The position numbers were made by a program, and so were the translations under genes. A DNA stretch of 64,000 bases from Agelaius tricolor (Eukaryota > Chordata > Aves > Passeriformes > Icteridae). This document shows, piece after piece, positions 12,263 to 23,551 of the stretch; positions within the stretch are counted from its first letter, which is position 1; every line of letters starts with the position of its first letter. Where the stretch lies: assembly GCA_023055355.1 (NCBI GenBank), contig JALJCS010000001.1:79214881-79278880 (forward strand). The letters are read 5' to 3'. The notes under the pieces were generated by a model, which saw only the letters and a list, made by a program, of their open reading frames with translations, ran no database searches and had not been told where the DNA came from.

Positions 12263-13826
12263 ATAAAATAAACAAACACAAAAGAACAAGAAACAGCAGA
12301 GGCAACCCCAAGGCCATAGGAGGGATGAGATACTCCACAGCAAAGCATATAATCCCAAAGGACTGTACCTCATGCAAGACCTGTGCCAGAGCAGGAGGAA
12401 AGAGTGAGAAAGAAGGAGCAGCACAGAGAAACTGTGATATTGAGACCATAACACCTCCATGAGATTCATTATTAGAATTAAAGAACTAAGTGTCCACTGT
12501 GGTACTAACAAGCAAGGAGAGAGCAGTCAGGAGTGAAGGAGTGAAGCTGAGCTGAGAATAGAGCAGGAAGGATGTTTCCCTAAGTGTGTAAACATTTGTT
12601 TCTCCTTGCAGTGTTTTTTCCCAATGTCTTAAGCAATAATCAGATATTTATATCAATTTACAATAGATCAAGTTATATTTTCCAAAGCTGAATCTGTTTT
12701 ACCTGTATTAGTAACTGGTAAATGATTTTTCTTTATTTGTCCCACAGTTCTTCTTGCTCTCTCATCTTCCCCTCTATATCACTGGGTGAGGGACTGAGCA
12801 AGTGGCTGTGTAGATATTTGACTGTGAGCCAAGGCAATGCATTATCCATCAAGATGGCAAAATTCAATTTTGCCTATGTTCTGTAGAAACCTGAGATTGG
12901 TTCAATATAATGTTCAATTACTGTATCTCCCATGTGGTACCAAGGCATTTGGTGATTCAAGTCTTTCTTATAGAGGGAATGCTTTTAAATTAATATATTT
13001 TGGAAGAAGAAATTGAAAACTGTTCTTATTTCGATGGTTTTGTGGTGAGGAAGAGATGAAGATCATACCTCAGTGTAATGATTACTCTGAGTGTGATGGG
13101 GTTACTCAAGAATAGGCCACATTATTACTCAGTTTGGAATATGAGACAAACTACTCTGCGCTAACAAAGGCACATCACAAAAAATAGTACTTTCACATGA
13201 AACACAGAAGAAAGCCATTTTATCCCTCAAGGAAGCTGCAGAAAGCAAACCTAAGGAGTGAATATCTCCCTGCTATATCTAAAACAGTCTCCGGCACACC
13301 TCCAGGGTATTGGAATATATTCAGAATCATGAAAGTCCCATTTCAAATTCAACTGCAGTGTGTGATAAATGCCAAGATTTTAATGGTGTATCTCAGTGAA
13401 AATCTAATATTGGCTTATTTATAATTAAAGTTTATCAGTGAGGAAGATGTGAAAATTGCAATATCGTAAGCAAGGAGCTGTATACAGTTATTTTCCTTGC
13501 CAAGTAAAACACCAATATTAGATTATCTCCCATCATTAGTGTTATATAGATGTTTTACATTTAAATATTGCACAGTATCTGAGCCCAAGGACATGGAGAT
13601 ATCAAATTGTCTGTCTTGAAAAACTTGTTCCCTGGATCAGTGAAATATTTAGGTTTAGATTTAAAATGTCGCTGAAATTACTTCTTCTTCTTCATCATCA
13701 TATAGTAAATGAGTGATGGAAATAGTATTAAAAATTAGGTCACATAAGTCCATATCACCCAGTCTCAAAGAGTTGTGCTTCCATCTTATATAGTGTTAAT
13801 CTGCTGAGTTTTTATCTGAGAAACAC

Positions 13827-14041
13827 TCAATTGCCTCCAGCTCTGTTCAGTTCTTTCTTCCTTCTAAAAGTAGAAGCCGATCTGCTGACTTGTACTATTG
13901 GATTTTTTGATGTGGGCACCTTTTCCCAATAAACTTCACTGTCTCTACCAGCGCATTTTACACAAGCTACTAAACATCCATCAGATGGAAATGATTCACA
14001 GTCTTTACTGATTAGGTCATATTTGAGCCAGTGACCTAGAG
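13827..14041 (-). CDS. Candidate coding exon ending in a stop, gene not recognised
   Basis: On the minus strand a good splice acceptor (attacttttcag, AG at 14043-14042) is followed by 71 codons of open frame ending at TGA 13829-13827. The frame enters in the middle of a codon. The translation has spaced cysteines (GCLVACVKC), a central DSEVYWEKVP segment and a basic serine-rich tail containing STFRRKKEL, and it uses codons evenly. A possible internal donor, AAAAG followed by GTGCCC, lies at 13920/13919, so it could be a terminal exon or a shorter internal one. I could not assign a family. Longer frames occur by chance in this window, so this remains a candidate supported by splice context and protein-like composition only. 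Confidence 0.25.
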
Positions 14042-15377
14042 CTGAAAAGTAATGACAGCTTAAATTGCTTTCTACCCTACTGCAAACAGCCATATGCTGA
14101 AATACAGTTGAAAGATGCAATTTAGCATAATTTGGTTTTATAACAAAGAGTTATCTGTGGCAGCTTTGATTTCAAAGTAAAACCTTTGACAGTTCACTAA
14201 CCAACCAAATATAGTTATGGGGAACTGGGAATGCAGGCATTTACATACAAAGATCAACAGTGATTTTGTGGGGTTTTTCAACAGCTGCAGACTTTTGTCA
14301 GCATACCAAATGCTACATTTCATTTTCACTAAGTTTGTTGATGTTAAGATCAAGAGACAGAAAATCTGCGAAAGAATTACAAGAAATGTTGCAATTGCAG
14401 CACCCCTAGTATAATCAAGTGTGCTTTGTGTATCTTAAAGTATTCTCAAATCAAGATTTCATGGATTTTTGATTTTTTTTTGGCTGATTCTTTCACATAC
14501 TGAAATATTTTATAAGTAGCAACAAATATTATTTACCAACAGTGGCTTTCTAGATAGTATCTATTGTAAATTAAAGTGGAAGGTGATGTGATTACATTAA
14601 TAAACAATAAGAAATCATTATAGCACTTTCCATAGTCCAGAAATAGAATTCCTGGGCCTCATGTATGATATTCTCTAGATAACAAGGCAATAGATCTGCA
14701 AAGAAAGAACTAGTTTTCTGCCCTTCATTTATAGCATGAATTCAAATCTGATTTGCATTCAAGATAGCATATGCATATTCCCTTATATTTATTTCCAAGT
14801 GGATTGAGGGAAAGTAAATTTGGTTCAGTTTTATGCAGACCTGAAGATAAAGCACAGCTGTGCTTGACACCTCATTGTTCTCCTACTTAAAATATTCTTA
14901 TGGTGTTTGTTCAAGGGATTTTTTTATGCCAGCTGCAGTTTTCACATTACTTCTAGTAAGAATTAAAAAAAAAAAAAAAAAACCACAGAACAGCAGAAAC
15001 CAAGTTTTAGCTCTGCAGCACTGTATTCTTTGAATACAAAATGGAAATCTTGTTGCTGTTTCTCTTCACATTTTAGCATTGGTAGCTCCATTTGCTCTAA
15101 CAAACCAGCCACAAACAGTACTTCTGTCTAAGGAGTCCTATAGTAAAGACTATACAGACTCCAAATTTATAAGCTCTGTGGATATTATGAACAGCATCCA
15201 CATACAGACAGAAGAAAGAATTGAAGGATGTTGTGGCATTGTGTTGCTGCTTGTTCTTGCTTTCCCCCCATTAAAATGGCACACATTTTGGTTTACAGCC
15301 TGTCAAGGTCACCCTGAAAAGTTGCTCCACCCTAAAGCATATTGACTGCTCTCCTCTGTTGGGTATAACCTGTGAAG
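14042..15377. other. Noncoding AT-rich sequence with poly(A) run
   Basis: No gene was recognised. An uninterrupted A18 lies at 14965-14982. An octamer ATTTGCAT occurs at 14751-14758. The open frame at 15079-15345 has no recognisable domain or splice context. Confidence 0.5.
14965..14982. repeat. Poly(A) run, 18 A
   Basis: This is an uninterrupted A18 in otherwise ordinary sequence. No retroposon body is recognisable upstream, so its origin is unclear. Confidence 0.85.
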
Positions 15378-15999
15378 TCACTGACATGTGAGACTGACCT
15401 GCCTAAACTTCCCAAGATTATCCTTGCTTAGGTGTGACATCCAAGAGTAGACTCCTCTACTCAGTCTTCCCATGGTGACAGGGAGCAACATTGCAATGAT
15501 ATCAAGCCAGCTCCCCTTTGGATATATTTCTTCTTGCTGCATGGACAAATATATTTCCAAACTGTTTGCATGCCCCCTGTTCACCCCTCCTCACCTGTGG
15601 ACAATACTTCAGAGGCCCACACTGTGCTGCTGAGCTCAGCAACATGGAAGGCATGAGGGTATAAAGCAATAAGCCTTGATTGCAGTGGTCTTTTCCATGC
15701 CCCTCAACCCATTGACCAGTGTGACCATACGTTCTTAGGCTTCCTTTTGATGATGTATTCACAGCAGCCCTCAACCCTCTCTAAGTCATGACTTCTTGTA
15801 TTAGCTGCTGATCCTGGGAATGAAGCCACCAGATTACAGCAGAGCTGGCAGCACCAAGGTGCCCTAGTAGGACCCAGCCATCCTGCTCATTCGGTAGCAG
15901 ACAGGGTCTGCCAGTCCCTGCACAAGCTGTACGCAGCCCAACAATATGCAAGGATGTGGCCATGCCTGTGACCCTGTTCATGAGTCCATGCTGCATCAT
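15378..15999 (-). pseudogene. Possible decayed endogenous-retrovirus pol remnant
   Basis: Three minus-strand open frames follow one another across about 620 bases that are GC-richer than the flanks, as expected for decayed coding DNA. Around 15460-15515 the minus-strand reading LDIIAMLLPVT loosely resembles the conserved start of the retroviral integrase core, and a basic, glycine-rich stretch precedes it. Stops and frame changes break the reading repeatedly, so no function is possible. It lies just left of the ERVL solo LTR but on the opposite strand, so the two need not belong to one insertion. The similarity is short and judged by eye; it could be chance. Confidence 0.25.
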
Positions 16000-16042
16000 A
16001 TTTGACCAAAGATACTCTTGATTTCTGCATGCAAAAATTAAG

Positions 16043-16047
16043 CACCT
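16043..16047. repeat. Left target-site duplication of the LTR (cacct)
   Basis: These five bases abut the LTR start and match aacct at 17093-17097 in four of five positions. The single difference is consistent with mutation after insertion. Confidence 0.7.
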
Positions 16048-16075
16048 TGTGTTGAGTTTGCATGGCCAGGTTTTG

Positions 16076-16087
16076 GCAGCAGGGGGT
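16076..16087 (+). promoter_or_regulatory. CTCF-like motif inside the LTR
   Basis: gcagcagggggt matches the core consensus CCASYAGRKGGC at 10 of 12 positions, on the plus strand. It lies about 30 bases inside the 5' end of the ERVL LTR. Binding is inferred from the motif alone. Confidence 0.25.
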
Positions 16088-16903
16088 CTACAGGGGTGGC
16101 TTTTGTGAGAAACTTCCAGGAGCTTCCCTCATGTCTGGCAGAGCCAAAGCCAGGCATGTCCAGGATGGATCTGTTGCTGGCCAGGGCTAAGACACTAAGG
16201 AATGATAGTAATACCTCTGTGATAACATATTTAAGAAGGAAAAAAAGTTATTGCACAGTTGTAATTGCAGCCAGAGAAGAGCAGGGTGAGAATTTATGAG
16301 AGGAACAACTCTGCAGACACCAAGGTGAGCGGAGAAAGAGGAGGAGGAGGGTGCCCAGAGCAGAGACTCCCTGCAGCCTGTGGTGCAGCCCATGGAGGAC
16401 CATGGGGATGCAGAGATCCACCTGCAGCCCATGGAGGAGAGCCAGGCTGGAGCAGGTGGATGCTATGAACCCATGGCAAACCCACACCACAGCAAGATCC
16501 CGGCAGGGACCTGGAGATTCATGGAGAGAGGAGCCCATGCTGGAGCAGGTTTCCTGGTAGGACTCATGGCCTGTGGGGGATGCACATTGAAGCAGGCTGT
16601 GCCTGAAGGACTGCTCCCCATGAAAGAGTGGCCCAAACTGCAGCAGCTCATGTTGCTGTGGGGTGGACTCATTGCAGAAGTTCATGGGGGGCTGTCTCCC
16701 ATGGAAGCAGGAAGGAGGAGCAAAAGAAGGAAAAATGTCCCTGAGCAGCAGCAACATTTTATGAACTGACCATAGCCCCCATTCCCATTTCCCTGTGCTG
16801 CTGTCAGGGAGGAGGAGGTAGAGCTGGGAAGCAGGGAAGGGTAGGGGGAAGGTGGTTTTAAGATTTATTTTGTTTCTCATTATTCTGCTCTGATTTTATT
16901 GGT

Positions 16904-16909
16904 AATAAA
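16904..16909 (+). terminator. LTR polyadenylation signal AATAAA
   Basis: The hexamer AATAAA stands in the 3' part of the LTR, after the T-rich stretch, where the retroviral polyadenylation signal is expected. It supports the plus-strand orientation of the element. Confidence 0.6.
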
Positions 16910-17092
16910 CTCAATTAATATCCCCAAGCTGAGTCTTTTTTGCTCAGGATGGTATTTGGTGAGTGATCTCTCCTGGTCCTTAGCTCACATCATGAATTTT
17001 TGTTATATTTTGTCTCCCCTGCCCACCTGTGGAGGGCAGTGATAGAGTGGCTTTTATGGGTGCCTGGTAACCAGACAGGGTCATCCACTACA

Positions 17093-17097
17093 AACCT
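17093..17097. repeat. Right target-site duplication of the LTR (aacct)
   Basis: These five bases follow the terminal CA of the LTR and pair with cacct at 16043-16047. Confidence 0.7.
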
Positions 17098-17642
17098 AAG
17101 TGAAGTTGCCATAGGCAGCTCACTGACCAGCTAAACTGGGTGAATCCAGGAGAAAAGGGCAGAAGACAGGAGCTCAAACTGCAGATAGGCACCCTAACAA
17201 CAGGACCTTGTTCTCTGAGGAACAGGAGTTTCAACCTGACTGTAACAGATGAGGGCGCACTTGGAGACAAGAATTTTTTAGCTTGTGAATGCTATAATTT
17301 TGTCCATAAAATGTCCCCTGTGATCCCCAAATGCCTGAAAGGTCAGGAATTTATATCCTGTCTAAATGCAATAGCTGTAAATACTAATGTTGGGCACAAT
17401 ACAGTATGAGCTCTCTTCCTTCAGATTTCCTTTCTCTTCTGCTGCCTAACTATGAAGGTGTGAATCCTACTACCCTAGATTTACCACTGAACCTTCCAAG
17501 ACACTAACATTTCTCTTCAGCACAGGCCTGGAAGTGTCTTTGTCTTGGCTGATCTCTATTGTCATGTGCTCTCACACACAAATGAATTCTAGAAATGTGA
17601 CAACTTCTCTCTAATTTTTTGTATTTCACAGGCATGCTCTGA

Positions 17643-17770
17643 ATCACAGAATGGCTTGGGTTAAAAGGGACCTTAAATTTTATCTGGTTCCAGACCCCCT
17701 GCCATGGGTAGGGATGCCGCCCACTAGATTGAGTGCCTAGGACCACACCCAACCTGACCTTGATTGGTTG
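17643..17770 (-). mobile_element. CR1 retroposon 3' fragment
   Basis: Read on the plus strand, the block begins atcacagaatggcttggg, the reverse complement of an avian CR1 3' end. It continues through the diagnostic 'agggacctt' and 'ccatgggtagggatgcc' segments, so CR1 sense is on the minus strand. About 130 bases remain; the copy is 5'-truncated and diverged, as is normal for CR1. It has no coding potential. Confidence 0.85.
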
Positions 17771-19446
17771 AATGCAACCAGTCAGAGTTGGTAACGCACA
17801 AAACAGATCTCAGTCTTCAAAGACAAAGTTCTGCTTTCTCAGGACAGGTCCTCCTTCCCATGCAGCAATACCACTAAACTGATACAACGTAGTGCTTGAT
17901 AAAGGCAAAAATGAGAAGTATAAACAATGAGAGTTACACATGATATTGACACCCCATGCAGCCATATTATCACACCTAAAGGTTTAAAAGAGGCTTAATA
18001 ATCTGTATTGTTAAGAACAGAGAACCAATATCATTAGTTTTGGACAAATATTGCACAAACATTATCAATAGAAGCAGTGTCTTCGACTAAAACACGTGTT
18101 TAATAAAAGCCTTCTCCTGTTCTCCCTCTCCTACTTCCACTGCCATCAGTGGAAAATCTTAGTCTTTCCTCTGTATTTCTCTGAATGGTAGCTAATCAGA
18201 GAATATCCCTGAAACTGAGCATTCAGTTTGACAGTCTTACTTATGAATATGTTTCTCAGATGTGGAAACCCACAGAGACTTGTATTTCAGTATGAGTCAT
18301 ATTTCATCACAGTATGTTAATTTAGTTACTCGTTTCCATTGAGGGATTGTCTTCTAGAACATGTCAATGGAAGCCTTATTGTTTCCAAAAGAATATTATG
18401 TCATCTTAATGCAGTTTAGATCCAGTGCCTGCAGCTGCCTTCTGTTTAAGACTTGTTTCATTTAAGTTTATAACATTCTGAGAGACTTAATTCCCATTCA
18501 TAGCTGCTTGGATCTAGGTCTTTAGTTTTATTATTGATGTGATGCAGCATTAGTTATCCCTCTAAAAGCTGTTCTCAGCTGAATGGTTAAGCAAAACATC
18601 AATCCGGCCCCAGGGCTCAAAGCTAATCTTTCAGCTCATTACATTTTAAAGATTGCAAACAGTCAGAAGGCCTGGAATTTATGTAACTTGGGTTATATAC
18701 AGTAAAAGCATGTAAAAGTTATATAACTTAATGTTCATATCATATGTTGAAAAATAATAGGTATATCAGACACAGGAACATAGCAAAAATATCTCAGAGG
18801 AGTACTTAAGGTTATCCTTTGACTAAACACATACAAAGCGCAATGTATTTTCACATATAATTAATTTTCTCACCATTTCAAAATGAAATGCATATTTTTC
18901 CACTATTTAACTTTTATAATAGCATTCTCATGAGTACTTTAATAATACCCTTAAATCTTTGCAAGTTTAAATTGAGTTTATGAATAAGCTAATTAATTTT
19001 ACTGTCCTCATTAGGGGAACATCAAAGTTCCTATTTACCTGTGCTGTTAATAGCTTGTCTGTAGAAGAGTATTACAATTCCTACCAAGATTTTATCATAG
19101 AAATACCTAAGGAAGTACATAGTCAGATTTTTAACTAAAAAGAGAAAAATTATACCAAGTAAAAAACAAGATCAAGAATCACATTCCCATACCTCTGGTT
19201 TTATCTCTTAGAGTACATTGTAAGGTATATACTCAGTGAATAGAATTGCCCTATCAGAATAATCCACACTTTCAGTATTTTATCTACAATAGATATCTCT
19301 TTTTTAAGATACAAGATGGATTAAACAATGCCTGTGTAGTCCTCAAGGCTGTTATTATGGAGGCCATGTGAGAAGTTCCTAAGCATTCTTTCTGACCTTA
19401 AAATCTGTGAATTCCAGTCTGAGAACCTCAATGCTTACAAAAAGCA

Positions 19447-19505
19447 CCTCCTCCTCCTCCTCCTCCTTCTTCTTTCTTCTTCTTTCTTCTTCTTTCTTCT
19501 TCTTC
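19447..19505. repeat. 59-bp pure pyrimidine tract, (CTC)n then (TTCTTCTTTC)n
   Basis: A (CTC)n microsatellite changes into three 10-bp ttcttctttc units, with no purine for 59 bases. Long mirror-like pyrimidine tracts can form triplex (H-) DNA and are usually length-polymorphic. Confidence 0.95.
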
Positions 19506-20475
19506 AGCTGTGTTATTTTATAAATCATCTTGTGCCAGGCTGTGGTATGATGCTGTGGCCTGTTTCCACCAGTCTACCTGATGCTGCCAGCTGGGGGATT
19601 ACACAAGGCACTACTTCCAAGAGCCACAAGAGCTGGCACACAGCTCAGAGGCAGCACAGCATTGTTGTCTCTCCTGTGCTGGGCATGCGCTTGGCGTGGG
19701 ACAGCTCGTATCCCAGCAAACAGGCTGTCACCCTCGTACCTGGACTGTTCATGCCACCTGGGTCTTAAGCACAGAGGGAAAATCAGCAGGAGACTGGGAA
19801 AAAAAAGTATGCGGTGCATGAGGTGAACAAAGGAATTTTATATTTACTCAAGAAAATATAGTTCCTCACTTTTTCTTTTTTCATTTTTCAGATGACACTA
19901 ATACAGTCATTCCACTGAACTCTCACTTCTTAACAAAGCTAAATTAAGACTATCAACCCTCCAGGATCCCTACTTCCTTAATGGAAAATAAAAGGCTTCT
20001 ACAGAGAGCAATTCAACACAGCTAAAATCTGAATCAGTTCCCAAGATTCTGCCACTATATTAAGATCTATTACCACAGAGCCCCTTCTTCTGGAATGGGA
20101 AGTTTTATGCTTCAGTGAGACCACTCCCAATAATAATCAGTGAAGGATTTAGTAGCGGATGTTATGGCTATCAAGACTTCCAGACTTTTTCTGGCTGTTT
20201 GTCATTATGTTCACCTATTCACAAGCAGAAAGCACAGAATTTAAAAGAATTTCATTTAATATATGGTTCTCATTGAATGCTTTATTCCCTGGATAGCCAT
20301 GGACAAAACGCATCTTGGTTTTCATAAGTTTATCAACAGATCTGCCCACTGAAGTCAGTCTCATGGAAAACAGATCTCCACCTCTTACATTAGAATCAGT
20401 TTCAGAGGGATTAGAAGCAGTTCTTTAATCATTTAGCTCCTTTTAGATACCTGGGGAGGAGAAGAGTTTTGGCTT

Positions 20476-20556
20476 ACGACCTGACTCTATTCCCATTGAG
20501 GTTAATGGGAGATTTGCCATTAATTTCCAGAGGAAGAGGATGAGGCCCCAGTCTTT
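20476..20556. repeat. Old palindromic interspersed repeat
   Basis: The block holds 'cccattgaggttaatggg' and, 11 bases on, an imperfect inverted copy around 'gccattaatttcc', then 'tgaggcccc'. This arrangement resembles an ancient non-autonomous repeat that I remember from turtles, crocodiles and birds, in which 'attgaagtcaatggga' arms face each other. The family name is not known to me and identity was judged by eye. Confidence 0.4.
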
Positions 20557-22275
20557 TGAGAAAATGATGCAGTAGTGCTTAATGGATCATACAGACCTCC
20601 TCAGTTGAAAACACCTTTGTGGTTCCAAGTTTCCATCTACCTTTCCTGGATAAACATGGACATTTAGTTCTCTCTTTCAAATTGTTTCCAACTAACATTT
20701 GCAACACAGTCATATTCCCTTTTTGTCTTCTGTTAAAAAAAGAAATACTTAGCGTGTTCCATGATATTAGGAAATGCCAAGGAATCATTCCAGCAAGTAA
20801 AATTTCATACATCTATCTGGCTAGGAAGAATAAATAATGACCTTTTCCACATGCCAGCAAATATAAAACGTTCATATTTCCACAGGCACAAGCTTAATGG
20901 CCATCTGAGATGTCTGATTCATTTATGATTCAAGCACTGTTTATAGGAGTTGACCAAAGAATTTACTTGATATCACTGAGGAATGTAAAACACATGAGTA
21001 AATTATACAGTGCAGATATCCACATGCAACTCACCAAGAGTGAAATAAAGCACATTTACATTGAAAAAGTAAACCTTTGCATGCACACCCACTTCTATGC
21101 AGTTGTGCAGTCCATCACTTCACACCAATTCTGCAGTTTTTCAGTTAGCATACTACATATATATAATATCACATTTGAAGTCTGAATCTAACTTATGTCT
21201 CCTTCTGATATTACTCCCTTTGCACTGTTCTCTGTTTGTGTGTTGTGCCTATCTTTACTTTACAACTGCTGCTAAGCACAGACCTCATCTCATGCCAGAG
21301 CTGCTGTTTTCCTGAGGACCACTAGTCTCTTTCCCAAAACGTGCTTCTAGAACAATTGGAAATAAGTTGCTTGTCTGGCAGGTGCTGCTGCAGAAGGGTA
21401 TGGAGATGCTATGGGCTGTATGTATCAAACTTCAGCAGAAGGCACTAAATGTGCCATCTATGCATAGGAAACAATGGACAGAAATTTATGTTTCTATGCT
21501 AAACTGGACATTTAAGCTCCTCCATAGGGCCTCACTCCAGTCAGCACATATACCTCCAATGACAGCTGAATTCCATCTGCTGTAAACAATTATCAATAGA
21601 TGCAATGAATTGACCTCTGGAAGTGCCTATCCCACCCCAATACCTCCAGTTACTTTTAAATTAATAACATCTTTAAAGCCAGTGTATGTGTTCATCCTCT
21701 GGCACGCAGTTGTCCATACTGCCTAACTTTTAGCCTGATCCCTGGTGTAGTTTTGACCCAGGTCAGCCAGCACTCTCCAAAACAAAGTCTGGGTGTATTT
21801 CAGGAGCTAGTCAGGGACGCTTCCCAATAATGACAAATAAAAAAGTGCCTGTCTCAATTTATGTACTGGAATAGATGCAGCTTACATAACCAGCTTGTAT
21901 GATGTACTTATAATTGCAGCATGGCTCTAGACTAGGTGAGATGAATCCCATCCAGTGTGACTGAAATGTTCATAGCTGGCCAGTGACTGCAAACAGTCTA
22001 CTCAGGACAAGAATTTTGCTCCTGCATTTCCAAATAGAGTCAAGGGTAACTACTTCAAAACCTTGTCTGACACTAAAATGACTATTAATAATTTTTTCTG
22101 TCTTACTTAGAATTGGCCCTATTGCACCAATTGCTATACAAACAATACCTAATAGAAAACATCTCAAATACTCTGAATGAGACAAAGAACATGAAAAGGT
22201 AACAGGAATAATAGAATGTAAACTGATATCGTTTGATCAGCAGCAGCATGGTCATTTCAGTTAAGCAGTGTAAAT

Positions 22276-22745
22276 TTTATAGAATGGTGTGGGTTTGAAG
22301 GGACCTTTAATATTATCTAGTCAATTTCCTGGTCTAGTAGTAGGCAGGGACAACTTCCACTAGATCAAGTTGCTCAAACCCTCACCCAACTTGATCTCAA
22401 ACACTTCCAGGGTTGGAGAATCCACAGTTTCTCTGGGAAACCTGTTCCAGTGTCTCACCACCTTCACAGTAAAAAATGTCTTCCTTATCTTCAATCTAAA
22501 TTTTCTCTCTTTCAATTTAAAGCTATTCCCTTTTGTCCCGGTCTCAATATAAAGTCTCTCTTCATCTTTCTTTTAAGCTCTCTTTAATATTAAAAGGTCA
22601 CAATAATGTTTCCACAGAGTCCTATCTTCTCCAGATGGAACAATCCCAGCTCTATCAGCCTTTCCTCATAGGAGAGATACTCCAGCCCTCTCACCATTTT
22701 ACTTGCCCTCCTCTGTACCCACTCTAAGAGGTTCATGTCTTGTAC
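22276..22745 (-). mobile_element. CR1 retroposon 3' fragment
   Basis: About 470 bases of CR1 antisense to the plus strand. It begins 'atagaatggtgtgggttt', passes through 'aagggacctttaatatta' and 'aacctgttccagtgtctcac', and reaches 'tcatgtcttgtactgggg'. All of these are well-conserved CR1 3' segments in the expected order. The missing upstream part shows the usual 5' truncation. Open frames within it are not genes. Confidence 0.92.
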
Positions 22746-23531
22746 TGGGGATCACATTTTGAAATCTTTGTCTATTCATTTGTTCATGATGTCCAGTACT
22801 GATAGGCAATTTCACCCTAAAACAGATATGCCATGATACATACCAGACGTAATACCATGATGCATAAACAGGCATGCTATGATTAAGACATTTTCTTGAG
22901 GACTTCAGAGAGTCACTGGAATTTAGGCATGAAGAATGAAGGCTGCTGTGACTAAAGGAAAACTTTCATATTCATTCTTGCATTAAAGATTGTCATGCAG
23001 TATGACAGACAGCATATAAAAGCAATGTAAGCAATATGTTTTTCTTTACAGTCTCTCACACTAGCCTAAAATATACTATTTCCTCCATGGTGACTTCTCA
23101 AAGGCATTAGGCAATCTGGATGTAATTCATTTGACTTGTATTTTTCAGGGCCATACTCCCCCCTGTTACTGCTTTGCCATAAAGGGACTGCATAAAGAGC
23201 ATCCCAGAACACAGGCAGGCTTCAGAAGGAAATTTTTTCAAAGCAGTAAGCTGGCTGATTATTATGGCCTATTTTGTGGATCATAGTCCAAAGGTACAAA
23301 CATCCTGAGCGTCTAGTCACAGTTAAGTGGGGAGTCAGACTAGTTTCATGGTCAAATACTTAGACTCCCTGGAACAATTTCTTTGATTCCTGGAAGAGCT
23401 GACTTGGATGCTGAGATTTCCAAGGTTCCACTGAATGCTGTGGAACTCACTGTGGGAGTGTGCTAGCCAAAGAAATTAAAACCTAAAATCCTCTTACTTG
23501 TGGTAAACTTTGCACACTGTGGCAGGTTTCA

Positions 23532-23551
23532 CATGACTCCAATGAGTCATG
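23532..23551. promoter_or_regulatory. Palindromic pair of AP-1-like sites
   Basis: catgactc and gagtcatg face each other across four bases. The right arm contains a perfect AP-1 core TGAGTCA at 23543-23549; the left arm contains TGACTCC, one base off. It could be a regulatory pair or simply a short palindrome. Confidence 0.25.

Larger units (their letters stand above)
9877..13826. other. Noncoding sequence with simple-repeat islands
   Basis: No gene was recognised. The stretch holds a 16-base poly(A) run at 11085-11100, an 18-bp tandem duplication at 11371-11406 and a purine tract at 12224-12262. The long minus-strand frames around 12018-12511 lie opposite purine-rich DNA, where stop codons are rare for compositional reasons, and show no domain. 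The block at about 10150-10480 has balanced, low-repeat composition of the kind seen in conserved noncoding DNA, but conservation cannot be tested here. Confidence 0.5.
16048..17092 (+). mobile_element. Solo LTR of an avian ERVL-type endogenous retrovirus
   Basis: The element starts TGTGTTGAGTTTGCATGG and ends CCACTACA, giving the canonical TG...CA termini. The five bases on its left (cacct, 16043-16047) and right (aacct, 17093-17097) agree at four of five positions, fitting the 5-bp target duplication usual for ERVL. Inside are a TATA-like tatttaa near 16227, degenerate repeats built around 'cccatggagga' and 'ctggagcagg' at about 16390-16680, and a polyadenylation signal AATAAA at 16904-16909, all on the plus strand. 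It closely matches a family I remember as common in songbirds and other Neoaves. No internal gag, pol or env follows, so it is a solo LTR left by recombination between two LTRs. The open frames in it, including a long minus-strand one, are incidental. Confidence 0.88.
17771..22275. other. Noncoding AT-rich sequence between two CR1 pieces
   Basis: No gene was recognised. The pyrimidine tract at 19447-19505 and the palindromic old repeat at 20476-20556 are listed separately. Stretches near 18420-18720 and 18840-19030 are AT-rich with TAATTA cores and no visible repeats, and might be conserved noncoding DNA. This cannot be tested from one sequence. Confidence 0.5.

Noticed and set aside
12018..12511. 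Two overlapping minus-strand open frames of 143 and 152 codons
   Set aside because: They lie opposite purine-rich DNA, where the complementary strand has few stop codons. Neither shows a domain, and two frames are open at once, which points to composition.
16248..16880. 210-codon minus-strand open frame
   Set aside because: It is entirely inside the ERVL LTR and antisense to it. The frame stays open because of the GC-rich degenerate repeats of the LTR.
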